64,000 nt of DNA from Chlorops oryzae (GCA_020466095.1 CM035808.1:56567152-56631151); one strand, 5' to 3'; shown: positions 10,755-22,163, numbered from the stretch's first letter. Translations and numbers: made by a program. Notes: generated from the letters alone by a model not told the origin.

Positions 10755-13526
10755 TTACGCGAGCTTACTACCGCTGCGGACATCCAAAACTGAAATTTTT
10801 TCTGCCGGTCTAACCAATAGCTCGTGCTGCGTTTTCACCGTCGCTCTCCGAATTTGCCCGTCCTTAGTGGTGACCGAATTCACAATTTTGCCCTTTGGCA
10901 AGCATTTTCTCGGTAAGCTCTCATCGCCAATTAGGACAACGTGGCCGTCCTTCAAAGGAGGTCGTTTCTCGAACTATTTGCTTCTTGTAGTGATATTTGG
11001 TAGCTATTTTGTGGCCCACCTGTGCCAGAAATGGTCGGCGAAAGCATGGGTCTGCTTCCAACGTATTCGTAAGTCGCCTATTGTCCTTTGTGTCCTTTAC
11101 CAAACGGCTTATAACCGGATGCTGAATCCAACAGGATGTGATTAGGAAAAAAGTTCGTCGTCAGCTAGAGTTTCTAGCGATACGAAGGTTTTTGGTCGTG
11201 CATTGAGTATGAATTCGATTTCGCACAGCGCGCTACGAAGACTATCATCATTAAAATTGACTGATGGATTGATGTTTTTTAGAACTGCTTTGACTGACTG
11301 GACAAGTAGCTCCCAGACGGCGTCCATATGCGGTGACCCTGTGCCCCTGATGTGTTGAAGCGCCACTTAGCCGTATCGTATTTGGGCTCTTTTTCTTTAT
11401 AATTGACCAGTTTTAGGTGCTCCTTAAGTATTTTCTCGGTGGATTTGAAAATGGTCCCATTGTCCGACTATATTTCAATTGCGATGCCTCTTCGTGGTGG
11501 GAAATTTTATACACACATGATGCACAAACTCGTGGCGAGAGTGAGCGACTTCAAGATGAATTGCCTGTAGGGTGAGCCAAGAGAATAACACACCCCAACG
11601 TTTTTCTGTGCGCCGTCCTACGTTCACCAATAATGGTCCGAAAAAGTCGATTCCGACGTATGAAAACGCTCGCCGAAAATAAGAAAGTCATGGTGACGGA
11701 ATCGTTGCCATCTGAGGCGGAACTGGTTAATCATTATTGTTTTTGCACCATTGGCATCGACTTCTCACAGTTTTTTTAGAGTAGGAAGGTTATGTGGTGC
11801 TCTTTTGGCAAGACATAACTCCATTATTGATTCTTAAGCTGTAGATGCTCCCCTTTGTTCTAAGTATATCATCATCATCCAGAAAAAGGTCAAATTTTAT
11901 TAAATGGCTTTGTTTGCTGATTGAATCCCCTTCGGTAAGAGTGACAGTTTCGTGCGCGAATTTCTGCCTATTTGCTTCCTTGAAAAGCACCGTTTTTTGC
12001 TTTTGTATACGCTGATACGTCGTCATTTCAATCAGTGGAATATTTGGTCTGATACAACGTTTCTCGTCGACGAAGAAAATCAGTGCTGCTATAGCTCGAT
12101 ACATCTGTCTCTACGACGAGAAATTTTCAAATTTACACGAAGGTTTGATTGATGCTTGCCGGTTTATACATAACGGGTGCTTCCTGAGAGCTTTGGTGTC
12201 TTGTTTGTTCAAATCGCCGTAAGATAGCCGCTCTTCGCGACCTTTAAGTAAAAAGCCTGACGCGTTTAACCAATTTTCAGTGTCGAGATTAGGTTTGAAT
12301 TTGGTTGCATGATCTGCCGCGTTAAGCTTCGAGCGAACATAATGCTATTAATTGATGTCTGATACTTCCAGAATTTCGCCGTCGCGAAACATCACAATTT
12401 CTTGCATACTTCTAGGCTACATCGAAGCCACCGCAGAACAGTTTTTGAATAAGACCAGTAATAGAAAAAGTCTATACGCATGCGGCGATTTTTACGCACA
12501 CGATTAGCCAAACGTACACCGATAATCGCAGCCCGCAGCTCGAGCCTAGCTATGAAAAGCGGTTTTAAAGGTGCCACCCTCGATTGGGCGATTAATAATG
12601 ATGTGGTTGTTGTTTCGCTAAAGGTCACTAGCAAGTAGCAAGCAGCGGCGTATGCGTCTTCACTGGCGTCGAGAAACGTATGAAATTGTATCTCAGTTGC
12701 TGCCATTAGATTTTGTGAGTAACAACGCGGATTTTCCATCTCACTTATAGACCTCAAGGTGGCTTTACATTGGTTCCACGATTCGTGAAGGTCTGTTGGT
12801 AGTTCTATGTCCCATCTAAACCAGCACAGTCATACTTTTTGTAGAAGGCTCTTGAGTCCAATCGTGTGACAGGACAGAAAGCGAATCGGATAAACTATGC
12901 ACATGAGCACCTAAAATACCTGCCTTCTAGTTGGCAGGGCCCACTTATGTAGTTTTGCTTCAATCTTTCGAATCTGAAAGTAAATCGGAAAAAATTCGAA
13001 AACCAGCTATGAATATTAAAATCGCTACTTGCGTGAATAGCGCGAACTTGTTTAGAGACTTCAATGTCTTCATCTTCGCTGGAAAGGCTTTCGATGAAAT
13101 CGTCCACATAGTGTGCTTGTTCGATGGCTTCAAAGACTCTTGGGAATTTTTGTCGAAACTCTTCGGCATTCTTGTTTCGAATGAAGTGGGCGATGCATGA
13201 TGCACATTGGATGCCAAAAGTCGTCGCTTTCAAAACAAACATATCCTGTTCATTGTTGATATCGCCCCTGCTATATCTGCCGAGACAGCAATTCTACCGA
13301 TGCAAAAGGCATTGAGCACATTCGCTAACGAATTTAGTAAGTCAGGCCCAGTATGCAGGAAATCATTTAGCGATTTCCCTTGCACCTTGGCTGCGGCGTC
13401 CCACACATGTCGGATTGTGGTCGGCTTATTCGGGTTTCTTACAATGAACGTTGGAAGGTACCAGAGGCGTTCCTTACAGTTCAAGATTTCTCCGACTAAC
13501 AATCGCCTTGCGTACCCCTTGCACAA
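10755..13526 (-). pseudogene. BEL/Pao pol: reverse transcriptase, RNase H, integrase (copy A)
   Basis: Several minus-strand frames give the pieces in order. 13230-13526 has the PNKPTTIRHVWDAAAK and SLNDFLHTGPDLL motifs of BEL reverse transcriptase. 12895-13242 has HYVDDFI, the YVDD active site. 12392-12757 has FHTFLDASEDAYAAACYL, the RNase H start, and RVAPLKPLFIARLEL. 11790-12104 has the HHCC-adjacent integrase region ending FLDDDDILRTKG. 11142-11366 has SPHMDAVWELLVQSVKAVL and the NARPKTFV end of the integrase core. 10755-10955 is the DUF5641-like C-terminus (GHVVLIGDESLPRK). The pieces lie in different frames, so no complete polyprotein can be made. Confidence 0.85.
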
Positions 13527-13989
13527 TTAGTTTTCGATCTAATACTGTATTTGTTGCTACATTAAAGGCTCCTTCTCCATTTTTCGATCAAGTCATTTAA
13601 GACGATTAATTTCCATTTGATAGCTGCTTGGAAGACAAGGATTCGGTTCTCGCCATAGTAGTCCGACTTCGAATAGTCCCTCTTTTTTATACAGGATTCG
13701 TTCAAGGTTCGAATGGCTTTATCACGCTCAAAAATTTATGGAGTGTCCGTCGATCCAGGATCCAGGTTAAAACTTTCCTTCACAGCTTCGTGCACGGCAT
13801 CGCAGTCGCACCGCCTCTGTGTGTTTTGGTGCTGTTTTGAGATGACGATTCCACCTTGGAATGCCCATCCGAGTCTGCATTTCGATGAGATAGGTTCGTG
13901 CCATGTGCCTTCGCGTACCATGGATGGTACAGCCACCTTCCAGTTATCGTTTCCATTTAAAATCGATGGTCCTGCATTCGTGTTTTATT

Positions 13990-14658
13990 GGAACGTCCAC
14001 CATATGTGGATATTTTGCCTGCAGATACTCTGTGTCGACCGCTTGACGCGGCAGAGTTACCTTGGAAACCGTCTGTACATTGTTCAGCGAAAAATTGTGT
14101 GTGCTTCCGCTTTCATTGGAGACCTGAACTGAAGCTCACACAGAATCGTCTTCCATTCGCGTGGTGTCAAAGGTCCACTGTAAACAAAGCGGTGTCGAAG
14201 TGCCTTCGATCACTACTTTTTGGAATATCTTGCTATCGATGAGCGTCACGGACGACCCTTCGTCCAGAAAGGCGAGTGTGCTGATGTTCCTATGTTTTCC
14301 ATACAACTAAACAGGAACGATACGGAAATACTGCTGGTTGGCGTCGTTTTGTATTTGATGAGCACTGACTATTCCAGTATTCGTCTTTGCCTTGTTTAGG
14401 TATAGTGATGGGTTGTGTTTGGAGTTACATCCATTCACGCACCAATCGATTTTCCTGAAACAGCGCTTGCAGTGACCTTTTAAGCATCGTCGAAAAAAAA
14501 AATTTGGACTCCACTATTTTGAGTCGACCGTTTGCTGAGAAGCTCTTAAATTTCTCACAGTCAGTGAGTTTGTGTCCGTCCTTTTCGCATGCGGCACATT
14601 TTGGTTTGTCGGCGGGTGAATTTGTTTGCGTGAGCGTGTGCGAATGTTGCCTTATCAC
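13990..14658 (-). pseudogene. BEL/Pao gag zinc knuckle and protease (copy A)
   Basis: 14425-14658 encodes a CCHC knuckle (CAACEKDGHKLTDC, pattern C-x2-C-x4-H-x4-C). The frame then breaks at a run of A (about 14500). The protease with FLDEGSS is encoded at about 14240-14275, with the DEG triplet typical of BEL instead of DSG or DTG. In copy B the same region is a single open frame (62826-63527), so the break in A is a small indel. Confidence 0.8.
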
Positions 14659-14795
14659 TGAAACCCTTCAAGGTGAAAGTAGTCGAAGTATAAGCGTTGC
14701 CCATAGGAGCTTTTGGTGGTTCGGGAGCTTTTCGACGAGCTCTTTTATCAGCAAAGGGTTTTTAAAATGCGCTTGCAGATTACATGCCTCCATGG

Positions 14796-17700
14796 CACAC
14801 TGGGCCCGCAGCCCTGAATTTTGGCCAAAAGTCCGTTAAAAAAACTATGCTATTTCCTAAAAATAAGTATGCTATCCTTTTAAGAATGGTTTGACACACA
14901 TCACAGCTAAATATTTCTGTCAGAAGATCACTATGTTCTTTTATATGACGCCTTAAAGTTGAAAAATTTTTTGTTTTTCTGAAACATGTAACTTGATACA
15001 TTTAGTTGTTTTTCTGTACACAGAGTGGGGGAATACAGATTTTCTATATTATTTTAAGTTGCAAATGGTTAGTTTAACTAAAAAATAAAAAAAAATTTTA
15101 CTTAAAATATTTTAGAACTGTTTCCTATGATCACATTAAAAAAAAAAGAAATTTTTTCGTGCTTCTACTCACTTTGCATATCAAATAATCGTAAATACTG
15201 CTATTTTAAGAAAATATTTGTTTTTTGTAATAAACGTCATACAAAACTCGATCGAAGGAGGTATGTGGAAATTTGCGGAATTTCATACGTCATGCCGAAC
15301 AAGGAAACTTTCGCGAGTACTATAAAACATTTCTTTCCTTTCGCGATGTTTATATGCAAGAACGCAAACTCAATTCTTTTGTTACAACCTTTTACGAAAA
15401 TTCAATTTTTTTATGGTACTTCTGTGCTTATTATGTGCTTTCGAAATAATAAAAAAACAAACTGCTCTTAATTGATTTATTTTCGCATGTGTATAATTCT
15501 CAACAGTTTTATAAATTTTTCCATACATATTCTCTTTAAAAGTTTGATGAGCCACGAAACCAGCTGTGTGGTTTCGTTTTTTGCAGTCGTTGTTCTATTT
15601 ATTGATATATTGATTTAATATGTATAAACTAAAAAAAGGGGTTGTTATTGGTGTTATTAATGAATATACCGATTTGGATGCTGCTGTTACAGTTATATTT
15701 GGCATTTTAAAAATTAATCGGGAAAGTGTTCAAGTTGAAGATGTCAAAAGGTTAAAAGCTTCACTATCTGCTTTAAAGCTTACAAATAGTAAGCGGAAAA
15801 ATGCTGCCAGATTAGCTAAGAAGAGTAACGAAATATTTAATAGAACATGGCTGGATTCGGACTTTAACATCAATGTCCGGAATCCAAAGTACAATATGAG
15901 CACATCAAAGCCTGGCCGTCCCGCCTTGCCGTTTTCTGAAAAATCAGATCGTTCAAAACGCAGAGACGTTTCTTCGGTGAGTTCCAACCTCCAGAATGAT
16001 CCAGAACGAATTTTAATGGCTTGTAAATTTGCCGCAAAACGTTCTGGAAATACTCAGCTTAGTTTATTGCTTAAAAAAATATCAAGACCTTCAGATAATA
16101 TGGACGATTTTGAAAATAAGGGTGTCAAAATAACACGGAAAACGCCAAATGAAGCTTTGGAATTTCTGATAAAAAATTCAGTAAGCAAACAACTTTATCA
16201 AAACATGCGTTTAGAGACGAAATCGTGTGGAGCAGATATTTGGCCGAGTTATAATGAAGTACGAGCTGCAAAGCAAAATGTCGTCCTCCAAAAGAGTTCA
16301 TTAGTGTTACCGAAAAAGTAGCTAAAGTTACTTTGCAAGCTATATTAAATCATACCACTGAAAGAATTTTTGGAATTCAGACAGAAGTGATATTACAATA
16401 TATGCAATGCAGAGAAGTAAACCAGCTAGAAGCTCTAATGATGTTTTCTTGGGGATTTGATGGCTGTACCGGTTTTCCAAGCTACAATCAAAATTTATGC
16501 TAACGAAGGAGAAAACGTTTCTCAAAAAGATGGCAGCCTTTTTGTTGCAAGTATTATACCCCTTCGATTAGTACACAATAATGAATCGAACAATGTGATT
16601 TTTTGGAACAATCCTTGCTCTCAGTCTCCAAAATCATGCCGTCCGCTTATTGTTCAGTACGCAACAGAAACTACTGAACTGGTACTTTCACTAAAGAAAG
16701 AAGTGGAAGAGGAGATTGAGAAATTGTTCCCCTTAAAATTTCATTCGATAGCAACCACCGCGTTGTGATACATTTTGCTCTCTTATTGACGCTAATAGAT
16801 GGGAAAGTTTTGAAAATAATTACCAACACAAAGTCAATGCAAAGCTGCCCAATATGCCATGCAACTCCCTCAACTTTCAATGACTTGTCAAACGTTGAAA
16901 AGTCAATTTTTTTACCAGATCCCAAAGCTTTACAATACGGTCTAAGTCCTCTGCATGCTTGGATAAGACTTTTCGAGATATGCCTCAATATTTCTAGCAA
17001 GTTAGGAATAAAACGTTGGAAAGTTAAAGACGAGAAGGATCGAATTGCGGGTGACAGCTAAAAAAAGATACATTCAAGACCGTATGTGGCAAGAATTGGG
17101 TTTAGTAGTGAGCAAACCTAAGCCAGGTGGGTCAGGGTCGACAAATAATGGAAATACTGCCAGAAAAGCTTTCGAAAATCCGCAGAAGCTTGCTAACATT
17201 TTAGATCTTGATCCTGGACTGATTGCGAATTTCAAGAAAATTTTAGTATCCTTGTCATGCCATCTTCCTATTAGTGCTTCTAAATTTGACGAACTTTGTA
17301 AGGTTACGGCTGATTTGTACCTCAAACAGTACGGGTGGTATCAAATGTCATCCACTTTACATAAGATCTTAATTCATGGTGCTGAAATAATAAGTTCTTC
17401 TATTCTACCTATAGGCATGTTAGGAGAGGAAGCGTCTGAGTGTCGTAACAAATATTACAAGAGAGATAGACTACACCACGCGCGCAAAACCAGCCGTACA
17501 GAAAATTTAGAAGATTTGTTTTTCAGGGCAATGGATAGTTCCGATCCCGTTATTACAAATATAAATTCAAAAAACATACAGAAATCTAATTTTTCATACG
17601 CAAAAGAAATCGGAGAACTTTTGGAAGCTCCAACTATAGCTGCATCCAGTTCCTCAAATGCAACGGAATCTGATAATGATGACGATGCTGATGAAAATAA

Positions 17701-18181
17701 TGATAGCGTTTTAATTATCGATGATGTAGAGCTTTCCGAATCAGAAGTTGAAGAGTAACTCATTAACTTCATGATATAAGTTTGTCCATTTGCGGCCATA
17801 TTTAAATTTTTTTCGAAAATAAATCCTCCATTTTGTTGTTTTTTTATATCAACTGCATTAAGAGCGTCAGTACGCCAACTGCCCCCCGTGTTGCAAAGTT
17901 TTCAATAAAACTGACCACTTTTGGAAAATCAGGGGCCATTTTGGATCCGCCATTTTGTTTTTTTTAACTGAGTTCAGATTTGAGCTCAGCGATCTCAAAA
18001 ATCCCCCATAACTGTAGTTTTAACCTTATAAAACAATTTTTAAGAATCAGTCCGCCATTTTGGATCCGCCATTTTGTTTTTGTTAAAAACTGAGTTCAGA
18101 TTTGAACTCAGGGACCTCAATAAGCTCTGACTTCCAAGTTTCAGAATTTTGGCCAAAATTTTCTTGTTCTGGCCCAATGTG
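14796..18181 (+). mobile_element. Transib element (RAG1-related transposon), only in copy A
   Basis: This is a 3,386-bp insertion in BEL gag with a perfect 5-bp target duplication CATGG (14791-14795 and 18182-18186). Copy B has the empty site (a single CATGG at about 63664-63668). The ends are CACACTGGGCC and, inverted, CACATTGGGCC, matching the heptamer-like CACNNTG start of Transib ends. In both ends a palindromic block TTTTGGCCAAAA lies exactly at end positions 24-35 (14819-14830 and 18147-18158). The transposase (15620-17758) confirms Transib. Noncoding arms are 14831-15619 and 17759-18146; the right arm holds two copies of a GGATCCGCCATTTTGTTTTT repeat (17943 and 18061). Confidence 0.93.
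15620..17758 (+). pseudogene. Transib transposase (RAG1 core homolog), frameshifted
   Basis: About 700 codons are spread over two alternating frames with breaks near 16290, 16490, 16755 and 17040. All three predicted catalytic residues are still encoded: Asp in WGFDGCTG (16459-16461), Asp in LTLIDGKVL (16798-16800), and Glu in LGEEASECRNK (17426-17431). Other Transib/RAG1-core signatures are NPCSQSPKSCRPL, CPICHATPSTFN, the zinc-binding-type YGLSPLHAWI region, GSGSTNNGNTAR and LPIGMLGEEA. The C-terminus is acidic (DNDDDADENND). The start at 15620 is the first Met of the longest frame. The breaks are single-base types and could be real decay or consensus errors. Confidence 0.9.
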
Positions 18182-19080
18182 CATGGTAGCACATACATTT
18201 CGTACACATAATGCGAACTCAATTAAACCTTCGAGCTTGTCGTTAATTTATGGAGATTTACGAACTCGCTCGATCATACGTTCGTTTATATGCTCAGGTT
18301 TTGCCGAAAAAAAATTTTAAAGTGGCATATGAGTTTAGCCCTTACGAGCTCCTTAGCCTTACCCTTTAAGCATTTCTGCAGACGAAGCATATTTTCGGCA
18401 TTTGAAAATCCCACAACCTTCGTGCTGTTTTTGTACAAACTGATGCACGCTGGTCAGTCCTCTGGTTCCCCACGAAAAATTTGAAGATCAGTTGGAAGTG
18501 CCTGCCTTGCTGCAATTTGTATTGATGCCTGCTCTCCAGCGCAAGTGCCTGACATGTTTGAAAAATCTTCGGGCTTCTACGACAGAAATGCGTATTTTTA
18601 CGCATGTTATTCTTGTTTTGTTTTTCTTTCTTCTTCAAGCAAGGAAAGCAAAAGACGAGTGTTGTCGTTTTTATTTTCGTCTGATATTGAACGATCGCAA
18701 CGGAATACTTGTTATTAATGCATTAATGCGGATCCTAATGCATTCGCGTTTCCTAATGATGGCTGCTGTGAGGCGGCTCCTGATGCATTTGCGGCTTCTA
18801 ATGTGCTTGTTACTCCCAATGCTGACTGCTGTGCGGTGGCTACGCTATTGATCGCTTTTTTGTACGGTTTTCATGCAGTCATCACATGTTCATTCCGTGT
18901 CGGCAACATCGTTGTCCACTTTCGCATATTCGAAATGAAACCAGCTTAGGCATTTGTCACAGCTTACTCATCTAAAATCGTCTTCATCGGGATTTGGCGA
19001 TTCCCTCCTCCGACATATGTGGTACTTTGGCAGTTGTAGTGGGCGATATGAACGCGTGTTCTTTTAAGGTAACGACCTAA
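18182..19080 (-). pseudogene. BEL/Pao gag, N-terminal part (copy A)
   Basis: Read from the minus strand, 18300-18500 encodes, in a frame with breaks, GEPEDWPACISLYKNST and AENMLRLQKCLKGKAKEL, the DUF1759-like gag core of BEL elements. Upstream, 18700-18850 is a low-complexity stretch with repeated CTAATGCATT-like units. At 18870-18990 there is a PHD-like finger, CDKCLSWFHFEYAK with TCDDCMKT, interrupted by one stop. Nothing recognisable continues past about 19080, so the 5' end is missing. Confidence 0.7.
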
Positions 19081-19120
19081 ATAGGTTCATTAAACTCTTT
19101 ATGAGATTACACGTGCTTAA

Positions 19121-19585
19121 GGGATGATATATTTTTTTTTTAAATTAAGGACGATTTTTTATTTTATTTTTTTATTTTTTTTTTTGCTGAATGTACAATA
19201 TTTTTAGAGTATTGTGGAAAAACTTAAAGGAAATCGTGCTAGTGGGTACGAAGTAACAGTATTTTAAAGCGTGCATTTGTTCGGAAAAAACTTTAAATCG
19301 TTTTGTGGAAAACGACTTTTTTTAAGTCGGTAAAAACGTTGCTGCAAAATCTGCTTTACCGATCGATTTAAATAAATTTTTTATTTTTCTACTAATAAAT
19401 ACGCAGGTAACTTCGTGGCGTTTTTTATTCTTTTTTTTTAATAGACTAACCTCAGTTTTTAAGCGAATATCGTTTTTACTTCAGAACAATACAAAAAAAA
19501 ATAGTAAAAAAAGGACACGATTTTCCTCGAGACATCAATTTCCTTTCCAAAACATATTTGTATTTTTTTTTTCTCAGATGATCCC
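19121..19585. mobile_element. piggyBac-like MITE
   Basis: This 465-bp AT-rich insert is flanked by TTAA (19117-19120 and 19586-19589) and has short inverted ends GGGATGAT and ATGATCCC with one offset base. No coding frame. The TTAA target is the piggyBac hallmark, but the ends are short, so the family is tentative. Confidence 0.5.
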
Positions 19586-19801
19586 TTAACCCTCTAGCGT
19601 GTTCACCGCAACCTAACTTTTTTTCGAGGCGTCGCCGAAGAATCGCTGCCACCGATATATTTATCTATAAGTCCGCTTTTGTTTTCAAATATACCTTAGA
19701 CGTTAAGCTATAAGATGTATGTTATATGAAATAAGTACACCAACATTATTCATGTCTCCACAAAAAAAAAAATCCATCAAAATGAAAACGTGCCTTTTTC
19801 G

Positions 19802-20098
19802 CTGAATAAGTATTTTGACGACCAATATAATTGTATATAAGATCTGTTTGACAGGCTTTTTGGTCCGGATGTACTGTATGCGAAAGGTTTATAAAACACA
19901 ATCCATCATTTTCTCCCAACGTTTCGATGGTTAACTTTCCATCATCTTCAGGGGATCTGTTTTATTCCAACAATTAACAAAAATTAACAAAATACACAAT
20001 TAGATCAAATAATTTTTTGCAACACTGTAACATTTTACACTTACAAATAGAGTTAAGTTTCCTTAAACGATTTTTTTTAAAACGATTTTGTAAACATT
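19802..20098 (-). repeat. Penelope-type direct terminal repeat, 3' copy
   Basis: It starts TGAATAAGTATTTTGACG and runs through a shared AAACGATTTT block. It differs from the 5' copy by only a few bases, for example CCAACGTTTCG here against CCAATGTTTCG there. Confidence 0.8.
19921..19951 (-). ncRNA. hammerhead-ribozyme-like core, repeat 1
   Basis: On the minus strand the order is CTGAAGA (fits the CUGANGA box), then a stem II of GATGG paired with CCATC around an 8-base loop, then GAAAC (the GAAA box). The conserved core and stem II are complete. I could not assign stems I and III with the cleavage-site UH, so self-cleavage is unproven. Confidence 0.5.
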
Positions 20099-20583
20099 AT
20101 GTTATGCGCCTTGGTTATGCGCCTTCTTATATGCAGGTTGTCTCACAAAAAACGCTCTGTGTCGGAAATTCCTTGGAAATACAAATTTTTTTTTATTGTT
20201 TCTGAAACACAGCTCAATGGTCTACATGATAATGTACAATTGGTTATTTTTCTAGCTCCGGCTCTATATACAAATCGCAAATGTTTATTTTAAATTCGAA
20301 TTTCCGAACAATTTTTTTCAGTGTATACTATTTTTCGAATTTTAATTTTTTTCTTCATTTATTCTTAAACGAGTAAAGAAAGAATTTTTTCATTTATCTC
20401 AAGTCTTATTTTAGATATAAAATTATGAATAAAAGAGAAATATTGAAAAATTGTCAAATTTTCGATTTTCAAATTGCAACAACAACAACAACTGAGGGAA
20501 TTTCTCTCTTATTTATATTATGGGGATTTATGAACGGCTATAATCTTTGGATGTAAGGTCCAAAAATCAAAATCCCAGACCCA

Positions 20584-20928
20584 TTATGTCACGTTTCTCG
20601 TGGCCTGACCCATGTGAAAAAGTTCGTTCTTTGTCTTTTCCAAGTTTATGTGTGCATTTTCAATTTCTAAATTCATTAGCTTCAAAAGGAAGAATTCTGT
20701 GGTTTTTCGAAGTTTTTCTTTAAGTGCATTCATAGTGATAAGATATTGTACGTTATTGATGGTGTTTTCTAAGTGTGCTGGTATGAACCCATATTTTCTG
20801 CAGTTTCTAAGAAAATTAATTTGTTGTTCAGTCTTGGCTATTTTGTTATTTTTCCTACAGTAGTTTTTCAAAAGAAGGGAGACGTCCGTTCCATATTTAA
20901 TTTTCATGGGTTCGAAGAAGTTACGCAT
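20584..20928 (-). pseudogene. N-terminal fragment of Penelope-like polyprotein
   Basis: This 114-residue frame is rich in Lys and Asn, with FLRNCRKYGFIPAHL near residues 40-54 and a helical Leu/Glu-rich tail. The FLxxCxxxxxIPxxL pattern fits the region before the reverse transcriptase core in Penelope-like proteins. It ends at an in-frame stop at 20584, and no catalytic motif follows. The assignment rests mainly on the flanking repeats. Confidence 0.5.
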
Positions 20929-20983
20929 TTTTGTTTAATTGTTGTAATAATATTTCGTTTCGGCAGGCCCTCCGATGATATTG

Positions 20984-21280
20984 TTGAATAAGTATTTTGA
21001 CGACCAATATAATTGTATATAAGATCTGTTTGACAGGCTTTTTGGTACGGATGTACTGTATGCGAAAGGTTTATAAAACACAATCCATAATTTTCTCCCA
21101 ATGTTTCGATGGTTAACTTTCCATCATCTTCAGGGGATCTGTTTTATTCCAACAATTAACAAAAATTAACAAAATACACAATTAGATCAAATAATTTTTT
21201 GCAACACTTTAACATTTTACACTTACAAATAGAGTTAAGTTTCCTTAAACGATTTTTTTTTAAACGATTTTTTAAACATT
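20984..21280 (-). repeat. Penelope-type direct terminal repeat, 5' copy
   Basis: It is the partner of 19802-20098. Its hammerhead-like core is at 21104-21133, with the same CTGAAGA box, GATGG/CCATC stem and GAAA box. Confidence 0.8.
21104..21133 (-). ncRNA. hammerhead-ribozyme-like core, repeat 2
   Basis: It has the same boxes and stem II as the core in repeat 1. The base after GAAAC is A instead of G (ATTGGG against GTTGGG), so the core itself is unchanged. Confidence 0.5.
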
Positions 21281-21411
21281 AAAACACAAAATTTACTCTA
21301 CACATTTTTCTCAATTTTTTTTTTTTTTTTTGCACGTGTTTTTATTATTGTATCTTCAAAAAAACTTATGAACTAACAATAAGTGAAAAATCTTAATACT
21401 AGAATATAATA

Positions 21412-21442
<31 letters not shown>

Positions 21443-21443
21443 A

Positions 21444-22163
21444 GGCCGGGTCGATTTTTTGGATAAAAAATCGTACCCCCGGAAATGAAACTTCAGACAA
21501 TTCTAAGCATTTTTTCCCAAGAAACCATGGGTATAAAATGAAACGTAGATCCGCGCTGAACGATAGGAAGTTTTTACCATACATACATATGTTACACTGT
21601 GCTAGTTTTTAGGACAAAAAAATTTGTTCATCGTGCAAACCGGCGCAGTCGGGTCCGGCTCGATCCCCCGAGTATAAAGTACCAAGCACTAGTCTGTACT
21701 TTCCTGCTGGGTCATATCACGTTAGTAAACCTTAACTCGCTCGAAGCTGATATGAACGCTTTGAGTTAAAGTATCGGGTTAAGTACTTAACCCTTATAGT
21801 GAGAACATAGCATAACCTAGACTAGTGCTTGGTACTGTTGTACACGGGGGACCGAGCCGGACCCGATGGCGCCGGTTTGCACGATGAACATTTTTTCGAC
21901 TACCACAGTGTTATTAACAGGGATCGGATTTAACATATTTGAAAGTATTAAAAAATATGTAAAATATATTTTCAAATATGTAAAATCCAATCCCTGTTAA
22001 TAACATATGTATGTATGGTAAAAACTTCCCATCGTTCAGCGCGGATCTACGTTTCATTTTATACCCATGGTTTCTTGGGAAAAAATGCTTAGAATTGTCT
22101 GAAGTTTCATTTCCGGGGGTACGATTTCTTAGTTTTTTTTTACCCATACAAATCGACCCGGCC
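21444..22163. mobile_element. foldback (long palindromic) element
   Basis: This 720-bp element consists almost wholly of two inverted arms of about 300 bp around a short centre near 21750. The ends are GGCCGGGTCGATTTTT and its inverse, each next to TA inside an AT microsatellite. Outer arms (21444-21600 and 22005-22163) and inner arms (about 21612-21695 and 21825-21895) both pair. The right arm is lengthened by a small nested insertion at 21918-21996. No coding frame. Confidence 0.85.
21918..21996. mobile_element. 79-bp palindromic MITE nested in the foldback arm
   Basis: The ends are CAGGGATCGGATTTAACA and, inverted, CAGGGATTGGATTTTACA, flanked by TTAA (21914-21917 and 21997-22000). The left arm of the foldback element lacks this stretch and so serves as the empty site, although it does not have a full TTAA. 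A very short piggyBac-type MITE is the best guess. Confidence 0.5.

Larger units (their letters stand above)
10507..19080 (-). mobile_element. BEL/Pao retrotransposon, decayed and split by Transib (copy A)
   Basis: Read right to left, the order is gag with a PHD-like N-terminus (about 18990-18870), the DUF1759-like gag core (18250-18560), CCHC zinc knuckle (14425-14658), aspartic protease (about 14000-14290), reverse transcriptase and RNase H (12390-13560), integrase (about 11140-12100), a DUF5641-like C-terminus (10755-10955), polypurine tract and LTR. This is the BEL/Pao order. Frames are broken in many places. The 5' LTR is not found next to gag. A related LTR at 25924-26243 is too diverged to be its direct partner. 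Confidence 0.85.
19802..21280 (-). mobile_element. Penelope-like retroelement remnant
   Basis: Two near-identical direct repeats of about 297 bp (19802-20098 and 20984-21280) flank 0.9 kb that contains an N-terminal reverse-transcriptase frame on the minus strand (20584-20928). Each repeat, read on the minus strand, contains a hammerhead-like core. Direct pseudo-LTRs with hammerhead motifs are known from Penelope-like elements. The reverse transcriptase core and GIY-YIG endonuclease are gone. 20100-20580 is AT-rich without a frame. Confidence 0.65.

Noticed and set aside
15127..15471. A 114-codon plus-strand frame before the Transib transposase
   Set aside because: It lies in the noncoding left arm of the Transib element, is rich in Phe, Lys and Asn, and has no family motif.
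19802..21280. An LTR retrotransposon, because of the 297-bp direct repeats
   Set aside because: Repeats lack TG..CA ends, there is no primer-binding site or purine tract, and the inner frame lacks LTR-element motifs. Hammerhead-like cores fit Penelope-like repeats better.
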